From contig JAFRTL010000011.1 in NCBI GenBank assembly GCA_017427065.1, forward strand, positions 1 through 45,104: a stretch of 45,104 nucleotides of DNA, in the 5' to 3' direction. Positions 34,275 through 41,958 of this stretch are shown one piece after another. Position 1 is the stretch's first letter. The number at the start of each line of letters is the position of its first letter. This DNA comes from Bacteroidaceae bacterium. GTDB taxonomy: Bacteria; Bacteroidota; Bacteroidia; Bacteroidales; Bacteroidaceae. Below the pieces are notes generated by a model. It had not been told where the DNA came from and searched no databases. It saw only the letters and a program-made list of their open reading frames with translations. A program made the translations under genes and the position numbers.

Positions 34275-35297
34275 TTACTTCTTTGGGAAAAAGAAGGGGA
34301 GTGCATGGTAACAGAATTCCCATACAGCATTGAAGTCATGGTGTCCGCCTTTCTTTTGGTGATAGGAAAAATTAGTACTATTGAATGTGTCCGTGAGGGC
34401 ACCCATAGCCAATGCTTGATTATGCGTCTGAGCCAGTCGGACATCCTCATCTCCAACGGCATACCACACGTAGAACCCATTACCCTTATAAGGAGAAGCA
34501 TTCACATGCTCACGTAGGAAAGCAGCCGTTTCCTGAGGGTGAGAAGCACCGCCAAACATTGTAATGTGCCAGTTGTCACCACTCATGGGGAGGTAGTATT
34601 TCTGCACTTCTAAAGCTTGCTCGAAGATGTACCACGTGGTGATGCTTCCAAGGGAGAAGCCGCCAAACGCCCGATGGTCACGACTGGCAATGATGCCTGC
34701 CATATCTGTGCTTTCAGCGTAGGTGCTATACTTGCCTTCCACTGCAGGAATCAAGTCGTTCTTCAGTTCTTGAGAGAATACGGCTGCCTCAGCACAAGAT
34801 TCTCCCCATGCTTTACTACGATTGTCCTTGTCCCACGTGGGAGAAACAGCGATGAATGGCTTGCTCAGTCCTTGCTCTATCAAATTATCAAAAATGTTTA
34901 CCAGAGGAGTACGACCGTTTCCACCACGTCCTAAAAAATACTCTTGCGCAGTGCCTCCCCATCCATGCACCAGGTAGATGATGTCATATTTCTGATCTGG
35001 ATCGTAACCGTATGGCAGATAGACGTATGCTGGCTTATGCGTAGTCTGCATGGAACCTGTGTAGTCTTTAGACTCATACTCCACCAACTCTATCTTTCCT
35101 TGCTGATTTGCAGCACGTAAGAAAGCCGATGGTACATCTGTGGTATATTGGATGCTGAAGTCAGGAGCTGGCTTCGTAGTGGTGCTCTGCTCCATTGGAG
35201 TACTCTCTATTTCAGTCATGGCACTCACTTTCTCAGAGCAAGCCGTCCATCCTATGGCTGCTAATGCCAATGTTCCAAATATGTATGATCTTTTCAT
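34275..35297 (-). CDS. Esterase D/feruloyl-esterase-like lipoprotein
   Basis: A 340-residue alpha/beta hydrolase of the putative esterase (Esterase_D) family. The N-terminus MKRSYIFGTLALAAIGWTAC ends in a lipobox-like Cys20. The oxyanion region (IYLVHGWGGTAQEYF) precedes the nucleophile elbow GGFSLGS with S215, and the catalytic His is probably in KKGGHHDFNAV. This family includes feruloyl and acetyl-xylan esterases of plant-cell-wall degradation. The ATG at 35297 is preferred to an in-frame upstream start (35327) that overlaps the preceding gene. It follows the flavin-reductase-fold gene by 29 nt, probably in one operon. Confidence 0.85.
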   Translation of the reverse strand: MKRSYIFGTLALAAIGWTACSEKVSAMTEIESTPMEQSTTTKPAPDFSIQYTTDVPSAFLRAANQQGKIELVEYESKDYTGSMQTTHKPAYVYLPYGYDPDQKYDIIYLVHGWGGTAQEYFLGRGGNGRTPLVNIFDNLIEQGLSKPFIAVSPTWDKDNRSKAWGESCAEAAVFSQELKNDLIPAVEGKYSTYAESTDMAGIIASRDHRAFGGFSLGSITTWYIFEQALEVQKYYLPMSGDNWHITMFGGASHPQETAAFLREHVNASPYKGNGFYVWYAVGDEDVRLAQTHNQALAMGALTDTFNSTNFSYHQKKGGHHDFNAVWEFCYHALPFFFPKK

Positions 35298-35326
35298 CTC
35301 TATTGTATTATTATCTATTGAAATCA

Positions 35327-36046
35327 TTATCTCTGCTGAATAATTCTACCAGAACCCCAAGCCTGACCAACACTGTCTGTCACCATGCGATAGATGTAGG
35401 CAGAAGAATCATAAACCACCGGCTGCAGTTTCTCCAAATCTACACGACCATTCTCACCCAGAATGCTCTCATCAGCACTCATGTTCACCACTTCACCCAC
35501 GATGGTAGCCCCACCATCGCCAGTCTCTGTGAAAGAATAGAGACGGCACTCCAACGTCAGTGGATATTGGTCTATGATAGGAGCATCTACATTCGGACTT
35601 GGGGTTGCTGTGAATCCTGCACGAGCCACTTTGTCAGGAACATCGTTTCCGCTTACCAATCCGAAGTAGTCGCTTTCATTCAATGTCTTCACGGTAGCGA
35701 AGCTGATAGTAAATGCCTGCTTCAGTCGGATGTTGTCTGTGGTCTTGTGGGATGAAAGATTGAGCACCACCTTATTATAATCACTCTGCACCGCCCAAGC
35801 AGCCATCATCACATCAGGGTTCTGATTGGCATCATAGGTAGCTATCATGACGGCTGGCAGTGGGGTGAATACCATGCCTCTGCTGCCGAAATTCTTTCGT
35901 CCAGCCACTTGCTCCGCTCTTGCCTGCTGATTGGTGGCAGGGGCAGCATTCTTTTCCTGACTACATGCCATGAATGTCAGCAGCAACATAACTGCTGACA
36001 TCTGGCTCCATCTACATACCATTTCTCCAAAAACAATCATTTTCAT
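35327..36046 (-). CDS. Exported flavin reductase-fold (split-barrel FMN-binding) lipoprotein
   Basis: A 239-residue protein with a lipobox (LLLTFMAC, Cys28; the exact start is uncertain, with Met9 and Met16 possible). The mature part matches flavin reductase-like FMN-binding split barrels: PLPAVMIATYDANQNPDVMM, then AAWAVQSDY, VVLNLSSHKTTDNIRLKQAF, SDYFGLVSG and LTLECRL. Relatives such as flavoredoxins bind FMN and pass electrons; a lipid-anchored, extracytoplasmic form is unusual. It shares a likely transcript with the downstream esterase. Its electron donor outside the cytoplasm is not evident. Confidence 0.8.
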   Translation of the reverse strand: MKMIVFGEMVCRWSQMSAVMLLLTFMACSQEKNAAPATNQQARAEQVAGRKNFGSRGMVFTPLPAVMIATYDANQNPDVMMAAWAVQSDYNKVVLNLSSHKTTDNIRLKQAFTISFATVKTLNESDYFGLVSGNDVPDKVARAGFTATPSPNVDAPIIDQYPLTLECRLYSFTETGDGGATIVGEVVNMSADESILGENGRVDLEKLQPVVYDSSAYIYRMVTDSVGQAWGSGRIIQQR

Positions 36047-36079
36047 AAACTTAAAAACAACTAATTATTTATCCTGTTG

Positions 36080-36087
36080 CAAAGATA
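36080..36087 (-). promoter_or_regulatory. -7 box of the flavin reductase-esterase operon
   Basis: TATCTTTG on the minus strand, 34 nt upstream of the start at 36046. Confidence 0.5.
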
Positions 36088-36149
36088 AGGCAAACAACTG
36101 AGGTGAGCGTTTCCTATTTTTCTTGGTTTTGTCACACTATTTCGGTTAT

Positions 36150-37145
36150 TCATTGATTTTCCCAGAATCGGATCGCGTCATTGATCCATCCTTCTGCCAC
36201 AGTGCCAGTGCCTAACCCGAAACCATGCCCTAATCCTGGATAGACATGAAACTCTGTGGGAATGCCCAGCGCTGCCATACCTTGCAGTCGGCGTTGCATA
36301 GTACGCCAGTTGGCAATGCCGTCACTGTCGCCAACACAGACATAGGTAGGGGCATCATCAGCAGAGAATTCGCTCAAGCCTGTATATTGCATCACCACCG
36401 TCCCTGCTTTCTGGGAAGTAGCTCCTCCAAAGGCCATAGGCCCATAACCGCCTACCCATGCTGCCATACGGGCACCTGCAGAGCCACCCCAGAGGGAGTA
36501 ACCATCAGTGTTGATGCCCCATTCCTCGGCATGGGCAAAGACGAAGTCGATGGCACGTGCCAAATCTTCACAAGCCGTCTGTGCTCCAGGGCGATAAATC
36601 AAGGCAAAGGCGTGATAGCCTTGCTTTGACAATTCCAATGCATGTGGAAAACTATCGTGCATGGCACCCACATAAGAGAAGCCGCCTCCTGCATTGCAAA
36701 TGGCAAAACGTGCGCCAGGTTCTCCTTGGAAGAAAAACAACCCCGTGTCTCGTTTACGAGGATCGGCGAGCTTCTCTGCCTCCGTGTAGATATCGAAGAA
36801 GATGGTTTCTCCCCGTTCAGCACGTGTCTTCAGCGAATTGACTATCTCTACCGTCTTATCAGGGTCAATGTGTGTGTACCACGTCAGACGCAGTTGTTCC
36901 AGCTTTTCTCCGCTCCAATAGCTTGTATTGACAGGGAAAAGCAGACGTCCCGCTTCTCCGAAAGCAGGATCGGCAATCACCTCACGGATGCTACTATTAC
37001 GAGTAAAGTAAGAAGCAGTCGCAGTGCCCTCTTTTTCTGTATGTGATACAATAGGCTCTGAAGGCGTATTTGCCTGCACGTGTTCATTGCTACATCCTGT
37101 CAGGATAGTCATAGACAGCATACTTATCATCAGCATTTTCGTCAT
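36150..37145 (-). CDS. Alpha/beta hydrolase lipoprotein (BD-FAE/acetyl-esterase-like)
   Basis: A 331-residue lipoprotein (lipobox TILTGC, Cys18). An N-terminal region of about 130 residues (REVIADPAFGEAGRLLFPVN) precedes an alpha/beta hydrolase domain. That domain has oxyanion motif NAGGGFSY (151-158), nucleophile S222 in LWGGSAGARMA, an acidic residue near VCVGDSDGI and His in YPGLGHGFG. This layout is common in Bacteroidetes and is often labelled xylanase-associated or acetyl esterase; the natural ester is unknown. It is divergent to the Tat-exported aldo/keto reductase. Confidence 0.85.
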   Translation of the reverse strand: MTKMLMISMLSMTILTGCSNEHVQANTPSEPIVSHTEKEGTATASYFTRNSSIREVIADPAFGEAGRLLFPVNTSYWSGEKLEQLRLTWYTHIDPDKTVEIVNSLKTRAERGETIFFDIYTEAEKLADPRKRDTGLFFFQGEPGARFAICNAGGGFSYVGAMHDSFPHALELSKQGYHAFALIYRPGAQTACEDLARAIDFVFAHAEEWGINTDGYSLWGGSAGARMAAWVGGYGPMAFGGATSQKAGTVVMQYTGLSEFSADDAPTYVCVGDSDGIANWRTMQRRLQGMAALGIPTEFHVYPGLGHGFGLGTGTVAEGWINDAIRFWENQ

Positions 37146-37177
37146 ACCTTATTTATTATATATTATTTTGATTGGGA

Positions 37178-37185
37178 CAAAGGTA
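37178..37185 (-). promoter_or_regulatory. -7 box of the alpha/beta hydrolase gene
   Basis: TACCTTTG on the minus strand, 33 nt upstream of the start at 37145. Confidence 0.5.
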
Positions 37186-37327
37186 AGGCTTATTTTGAGA
37201 AGCATTGTTTTCATTTTTCCAGTGGATTATCACCTTTTCCCCGTTTATCTGAAAGCCATAAATCACTTACCGAATTTTCAGCATTTTCTACGGAAAAAAT
37301 CGTAACATCTGCTACATTCAGATGCTC

Positions 37328-37335
37328 TATCTTTG
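37328..37335 (+). promoter_or_regulatory. -7 box of the tandem aldo/keto reductase operon
   Basis: TATCTTTG, 49 nt upstream of the ATG at 37385. No TTTG at -33. An in-frame ATG at 37322 lies before this box and is rejected. Confidence 0.5.
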
Positions 37336-37384
37336 CATCATGGAAATTAGTCCGATTATTATTAAATTAAACCAAGGTATAGTT

Positions 37385-38365
37385 ATGAAAAGAAGAGATT
37401 TTATCAGGACATTGTCTATGGCACTGGCTGCCACGGCAACAGGAAGAATGAGTGCCCAAGTGCTGAACCTAAAGAATGCTTCAGAGGCAGGTGTGCCTAT
37501 CGCTACGCTGAACAACGGTGTGATGATGCCACGTCTGGGTATAGGTACTTTCCTTCAGCCTAACAATGACGTTTGTCGTGCGTCTGTATTGGCTGCTTTG
37601 CAGAATGGCTTCCGCCATATTGATACCGCACATGCCTATAATGATGAGGAAGGTTGTGGACTGGCAGTGAAAGACAGCGGACTGAAGCGTGAAGACGTAT
37701 GGGTGACCAGCAAACTGTGGGTGAACGACTATGGTACTGACATCACTCCACGCGCTATTGATGAGATGCTGGGACGCTTGCAGGTAGATTATATCGATTT
37801 ACTCTATGTGCATCAGCCAGTGGGTAGGGTAGTAGAAGCCTATCGTGCCATGGAAGATGCCTATAAGGCTGGCAAGATCCGTGCCATTGGTATCAGCAAC
37901 TTCGACTATCCTGATGAGCGCTGCGAAGCCATCTTCAATGAGATCATGACTACTTCTGAGATCAAGCCTCAGGTACTTCAAGTAGAGTGCCATCCATACG
38001 CTCAGCGCTTGGATGTGGTGGAGAAGAAGATTAAGCCTTACAACCTGCAATTGGAATGCTGGTATCCACTGGGAGGTCAGTGGAGCAACGGTGCCTTGCT
38101 GAAAGATGAAACACTCATCCGTATCGGTCAGGCCCATGGCAAGAGCGCTGCGCAGGTCATCCTCCGTTGGCACATGCAGGAGGGCCACTCTGCCATACCA
38201 GGCTCCAAGAATCCTGATCACATCAAGGAGAACATAAGCATCTTCGACTTTGAGCTTTCCGATCAAGAGATGGCTACTATCCGTGGCTTGAACAAGGAGG
38301 AGCGTTTCTACAATGCTACTTATGAGCAGACCATGGGCTTTGCAAATGGGGGACCAAGACGATGA
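37385..38365 (+). CDS. Tat-exported aldo/keto reductase
   Basis: A 326-residue aldo/keto reductase with a twin-arginine signal (MKRRDFIRTLSMALAATATG) followed by a typical cleavage region (MSAQ). The catalytic tetrad is intact: D80 and Y85 in FRHIDTAHAYND, K110 in VTSKLW, H143 in LLYVHQPVG. Cofactor-binding segments are also visible (AIGISNF; IPGSKNPDHIKEN). Tat export implies that it crosses the membrane folded, perhaps with bound nicotinamide cofactor, which is odd for an enzyme that normally exchanges NAD(P)H. It overlaps the next reductase gene by 4 nt (ATGA), which suggests translational coupling. Confidence 0.9.
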   Translation: MKRRDFIRTLSMALAATATGRMSAQVLNLKNASEAGVPIATLNNGVMMPRLGIGTFLQPNNDVCRASVLAALQNGFRHIDTAHAYNDEEGCGLAVKDSGLKREDVWVTSKLWVNDYGTDITPRAIDEMLGRLQVDYIDLLYVHQPVGRVVEAYRAMEDAYKAGKIRAIGISNFDYPDERCEAIFNEIMTTSEIKPQVLQVECHPYAQRLDVVEKKIKPYNLQLECWYPLGGQWSNGALLKDETLIRIGQAHGKSAAQVILRWHMQEGHSAIPGSKNPDHIKENISIFDFELSDQEMATIRGLNKEERFYNATYEQTMGFANGGPRR

Positions 38366-39360
38366 AAAAGGTAGCGTTAGGCAATAGTGGATTAGAGGTC
38401 TCTGCCTTAGGCTTGGGCTGCATGGGACTGAGTCATGCCTATGGCAAGGCCATGAACCTCACTGAAATCAGGGAGGTGATCATGGCGGCTGTAGATCTGG
38501 GTTACACGTTCTTCGACACGGCAGAGGTCTATGGCTCCGAGCACGATCCTCACCACAACGAGCGCATGCTGGGAGAGATCATAGGCCCTATTCGCGACAA
38601 GATAGTATTGGCCACTAAGTTTGGCGTACACTTTGAAGACACGGATGATGGCAATGCTACCCATCCGCTCATCACAGACTCCAGTCCTGAGACCATCCGT
38701 CGTTCAGTAGAAGACTCGCTCCGACGCTTGCAGACAGACCGTATCGACCTCTACTACCAGCATCGCATCGACCCTAAAGTAGAGCCTGAAGTGGTGGCAG
38801 AGGTGATGGCGGACCTTATTCGCGAAGGAAAAATATTGCATTGGGGCATTTCAGAGGCCAATGAAGACTATCTGCGTTGTGCGCATGCTGTGTGTCCTGT
38901 GGCAGCCATCGAAAACCGCTACTCCATGATGGCTCGCTGGCATGAAGCCTTGTTCCCTGTGCTCGAGGAACTTGGTGTGGGTTTCGTAGCATTCTCACCC
39001 ATGGCCAACGGACTGCTTACGGGCTGTTACAACACCCAGTCGCACTTTGATCGCAAGACGGACTTCCGCGCTGCCATGCCACAATACAGTGAGGAGAGCT
39101 TCGCCAAGAATCAAGCCCTCTTCGACCTTATTAATGGTTTGGCAGCGAAACACCAAGCCACTCCTGCGCAGATTTCATTGGCTTGGATGATCAATAAGGG
39201 CATCGTACCTATTCCTGGTACCCGTAAGATCTCCCGACTGGAAGAGAACGCTGGCGCTGCAAAGATAGAGATGTCTGCCGAGGAACTGAAGCGCATTGAC
39301 ACAGCCCTTGATGGCATGGAGATGAGCGCCGTCTTCGGAGGCTCGAAGATTTCGAAATAG
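38362..39360 (+). CDS. Aldo/keto reductase, cytoplasmic (AKR13-like)
   Basis: A 332-residue aldo/keto reductase resembling the bacterial AKR11/13 group. The tetrad is D52 and Y57 in FFDTAEVYGSE, K86 in LATKFG and H134 in LYYQHRIDP. It also has the motifs GLGCMGLSHAYG (18-29), WGISEANEDYLRCA, FSPMANGLLTG and IPGTRKISRLEENAG typical of NADPH-binding members. No signal peptide, so it works in the cytoplasm although its coupled upstream partner is exported. The start codon overlaps the upstream stop. The secreted NTF2-like gene follows after 32 nt. Confidence 0.93.
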   Translation: MKKVALGNSGLEVSALGLGCMGLSHAYGKAMNLTEIREVIMAAVDLGYTFFDTAEVYGSEHDPHHNERMLGEIIGPIRDKIVLATKFGVHFEDTDDGNATHPLITDSSPETIRRSVEDSLRRLQTDRIDLYYQHRIDPKVEPEVVAEVMADLIREGKILHWGISEANEDYLRCAHAVCPVAAIENRYSMMARWHEALFPVLEELGVGFVAFSPMANGLLTGCYNTQSHFDRKTDFRAAMPQYSEESFAKNQALFDLINGLAAKHQATPAQISLAWMINKGIVPIPGTRKISRLEENAGAAKIEMSAEELKRIDTALDGMEMSAVFGGSKISK

Positions 39361-39392
39361 TTTAAAGTAAAACAAATTAATTAGTCAAGAAT

Positions 39393-39896
39393 ATGAAAAA
39401 AAGATTGTTAAAGTCGCTGCTCGTTGCAGCCGTTATGCTGGTGGCTATGGCTACCCCAAGTTTTGCACAGTTCCAGAACTTTGAGAACAAGACCCACACT
39501 CCAGAGGAACAGCCATTTGCTGACCTCAGCCAGAAGATTTGGGATTTGATGGCTCAGAAAGACGCCACCTCCCTGAAAGACATCTTCCATCCCAATGCCA
39601 TGTTCGTACACATGGGTGGCTATTGGGGCACAGAGCAGGAACTCGCTACTATCGGTGGCGGTTTCATCTACTACAAGCAGGCCGATGTCTATGGTGTGGA
39701 TGTGAAGCAGATCAATGAAGACAACTGGGCAGTCTATAGCACCATCGTCCTCACTGCAGAGCTGGGCGGCAATGACGTGATCACACCGTTCTTTGTGACG
39801 CAGACCTTCACACGCGAGAATGGCAAGTGGCTGCTCACGGCCTTTGTATTCACCACTCGCATGGGTGGTCCTGGTGCCGACCGTGCCAATCATTAA
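39393..39896 (+). CDS. Secreted NTF2-like (SnoaL/DUF4440-type) protein
   Basis: A 167-residue protein with a strong signal peptide (MKKRLLKSLLVAAVMLVAMA, cleaved after SFAQ). The mature part has the cone-shaped NTF2-like pattern of nuclear transport factor 2/SnoaL proteins: DLSQKIWDLMAQKDATSLKD, then IFHPNAMFVHMGG, and the late strands WAVYSTIVLTAE and FTRENGKWLLTAFVF. Such proteins act as small isomerases, dehydratases or ligand-binding folds. A specific reaction cannot be assigned. It is the last gene of the tandem reductase operon, which ends at the terminator 23 nt downstream. Confidence 0.85.
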   Translation: MKKRLLKSLLVAAVMLVAMATPSFAQFQNFENKTHTPEEQPFADLSQKIWDLMAQKDATSLKDIFHPNAMFVHMGGYWGTEQELATIGGGFIYYKQADVYGVDVKQINEDNWAVYSTIVLTAELGGNDVITPFFVTQTFTRENGKWLLTAFVFTTRMGGPGADRANH

Positions 39897-39918
39897 TATA
39901 AAGTTAGTGTATTGAAGA

Positions 39919-39955
39919 AGGGCTTCGCTGTGAAAGCGAAGCCCTTTATTTTATC
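39919..39955 (+). terminator. Intrinsic terminator of the reductase operon
   Basis: Perfect 11-bp stem AAGGGCTTCGC (39919-39929) / GCGAAGCCCTT (39937-39947), 7-nt loop, then TATTTTAT. Confidence 0.85.
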
Positions 39956-39970
39956 CCTCTGAATCAGGCG

Positions 39971-40876
39971 TTAACCACGCTGGTGGTTAGCCCTGACAAT
40001 CTCCTGCAGTGTGATCTTCGGATGGCGATAGCGGGCATTCGGATTGGCCTCACGCACCAGCTTGATGGCCTTCTGCGGACAGTTGTTGGCACATGCCAGG
40101 CAGTAGGCGCAGTCACCATTGTTGGTGATACCGTTATTGCCAAAACTATAGCACTTTTTAGGACAAATATCCACACACGTTCCGCAGCCTACACAGAGGT
40201 CTCTGTCCACGCGCAACAGTGCCTGACTGGTGATAGGATAGATTGGATTGCGTGACACCATGTTCATCAGCATCTCGCCACGCTGGTGCTGCTCAGGCGT
40301 AAACTCATAGATCCACTTACGCTGGGTGTTGATGTCTTCCACCACCTGGGCTATTTGCCCCTCTTCGTTCTTCTGCTCATAGAGCGCACGTTGTTGGTCT
40401 TGATCGAACATCGTGAGATACACATCCTGCATCAGCACCACGTTGATGTAGTCGAACTTGATGTCATACTGGGCAGCTTACTGCTCCCAAAGTTCCGTCA
40501 CCAGACAGTTGTCCTAACCATAGGTGATAACCGTAAACATATAGTTGGCTTTCAACTTAACTTTCTGTGCGAATTCCTGCACGATGGAAGGAGCTCTGCC
40601 TTGATAGTCTGGGAACACGAAGCCTATCTCGTCGGCCTCAAACTCAAACTGGTCGCCCTGCAGCACCTGTGGGATGCTGAGAGGTTTTTCGCTGAGGTGC
40701 TTGGCCACATAGAGGCTGTTGCCCGATCCCGTGAAATAAAAAACGATGCGCTTCTTGCCATTGTCACTGGAGCATGAAGTCAGCACATTACTGCTTCCCA
40801 AGAGGAAAGCCCCCGTTGCCAGTAAGCCCAGATTCTTCAAGGCTTCACGGCGTGTCATTCGCTTGATGGTAGTCAT
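39971..40876 (-). pseudogene. Exported flavodoxin/4Fe-4S ferredoxin-type protein, two in-frame stops
   Basis: One reading frame runs from ATG 40876 to 39971 but is broken by TAG (40514-40516) and TAA (40478-40480), 12 codons apart. The N-terminal part has a Tat-like signal (MTRREALKNLGLLATGAF) with lipobox LTSC, then a flavodoxin phosphate loop (VFYFTGSGNSLYVAKHLSE). After the stops the frame continues sensibly (KFDYINVVLMQDVYLTMFDQ) into two 4Fe-4S motifs (CVGCGTCVDICP, CAYCLACANNCP). Together they form an EFR1-type flavodoxin-ferredoxin electron carrier of about 300 residues. The stops lie in the flavodoxin half, so no full product is expected unless they are read through or are sequencing errors. 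Confidence 0.85.
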
Positions 40877-40904
40877 AATCTTTACGTTTATAGTTCGTTT
40901 TCTG

Positions 40905-40912
40905 CAAAGATA
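40905..40912 (-). promoter_or_regulatory. -7 box of the broken flavodoxin-ferredoxin gene
   Basis: TATCTTTG on the minus strand, 29 nt upstream of the start at 40876; the promoter looks intact although the gene is broken. Confidence 0.5.
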
Positions 40913-40989
40913 CGCATCAGTGAGTGTTTAAACTTTATGAATAATTCTGCAAAATAACTCATTTTTTCCTTTCATTCCGAAAAAATGCT

Positions 40990-40997
40990 TATCTTCG
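40990..40997 (+). promoter_or_regulatory. Weak -7 box of the first AraC gene
   Basis: TATCTTCG, one mismatch from consensus, 19 nt before the ATG at 41017. Confidence 0.35.
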
Positions 40998-41016
40998 CTA
41001 CAAAAAGGAAAGATTT

Positions 41017-41823
41017 ATGGAATTTGATGCCACCAATGTCATTATCGAGAAGGGAGTCAGTGGATTAGCCACAGACTCCATGATGGACTATGTAGCCCAT
41101 GTGTATGTCTATCAAGGCAGTTGCCAGATGAAGTACCACGGAGAGCCACAGACCCTTGAGTCAGGACAGTGCATGATTGTCCGTGTGCAGCGCCTCCTTA
41201 GCGATGTGCAGCCATCGGCAGATTTCATTGGCACCACCATCTTCATCCGTCCCAGCTTCATAGAGATGTCCACCCCTCGAAACAACTATGGCATTCGTGG
41301 CTCCCTCATGCTTTTCATCAACCCCGTGATGAAGCTCGATGCGCAAGAGCAGCAGCGCTGTCGTCGCAATTTCGAAGAGGTGGAAGAACGTCTCACCAGC
41401 GACCATCCATTCAAGCACGATGCCGTGAGCTGCGCCTGTCAGCTCATGTTCCTCGACTTCTTCCAGTTCCACAAGCGCCTCTATCCAGGCGACGATGTGC
41501 CGTTCCAGAGCGCTCAACTCATGTCAGATTTCTTCCAGATGCTCTTTAGGGGAGACTACAGGCAGAGTAGGGAAGTGGGCTACTATGCCGATAAGCTTTG
41601 TGTCACGCCCAAATACCTCTCCGAAGTATGTAAGAAAGTGAGTGGGCATGGCGCCAACTATTGGATCAATCGCTTCACCATCATTGAGATTCAGCGATTG
41701 CTGCGAAACCGCACCGTCTCACTGGTTCAGATGGCCGATGACTTCAACTTCTCATCCCAAGCCTATTTCAGCCGCTTCGTGCAGAACTATCTTGGCACCA
41801 GCCCCAGTGCCTACAGAGATTAG
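41017..41823 (+). CDS. AraC-family transcriptional regulator
   Basis: A 268-residue regulator. The N-terminal half (about 1-150) is cupin-like (VYVYQGSCQMKYHGEPQTLE) and may sense a ligand. The C-terminal part (about 165-268) has the double helix-turn-helix of AraC proteins: YYADKLCVTPKYLSEVCKKV for the first, and SLVQMADDFNFSSQAYFSRF then VQNYLGTSPSAYRD for the second. It is divergent from the flavodoxin-ferredoxin pseudogene, the usual arrangement for an activator controlling its neighbour. It may also control the reductase genes to the left. Confidence 0.93.
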   Translation: MEFDATNVIIEKGVSGLATDSMMDYVAHVYVYQGSCQMKYHGEPQTLESGQCMIVRVQRLLSDVQPSADFIGTTIFIRPSFIEMSTPRNNYGIRGSLMLFINPVMKLDAQEQQRCRRNFEEVEERLTSDHPFKHDAVSCACQLMFLDFFQFHKRLYPGDDVPFQSAQLMSDFFQMLFRGDYRQSREVGYYADKLCVTPKYLSEVCKKVSGHGANYWINRFTIIEIQRLLRNRTVSLVQMADDFNFSSQAYFSRFVQNYLGTSPSAYRD

Positions 41824-41883
41824 GCTGCATTTATCATTTATTGGTGTCTATTATCCTCTATCAAGGCAGAGCTTTCGCCCTGC

Positions 41884-41906
41884 CCAAGGATAAGACTGGT
41901 CCAGAT
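41884..41906 (+). repeat. 23-bp copy of an internal piece of the isomerase gene
   Basis: Identical to 32975-32997 inside the Tat-exported isomerase gene. It is fused directly, sharing two bases (AT), to the 54-bp repeat that follows. Confidence 0.9.
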
Positions 41907-41958
41907 CCTTCTGCGTTTTTGGTAGGGATTATTTGCCCAGGAAATCCGTAGGAGAAAC
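41905..41958 (+). repeat. 54-bp direct repeat, right copy (3' end of second AraC gene)
   Basis: Identical to 33258-33311. Here the sequence forms the natural 3' end of the AraC gene on the minus strand. Confidence 0.95.

Noticed and set aside
40478-40516. Stop-codon recoding (selenocysteine or pyrrolysine) in the flavodoxin-ferredoxin gene
   Set aside because: The stops are TAG and TAA rather than TGA, neither sits at a known catalytic position, and nothing suggests recoding. Mutation or sequencing error is simpler.
33258-41958. Composite transposon or integrative element bounded by the 54-bp repeats
   Set aside because: No transposase, integrase, tRNA gene or terminal inverted repeats are visible, and 54 nt is far longer than a usual target duplication. 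I report it only as a rearrangement scar or assembly artefact.
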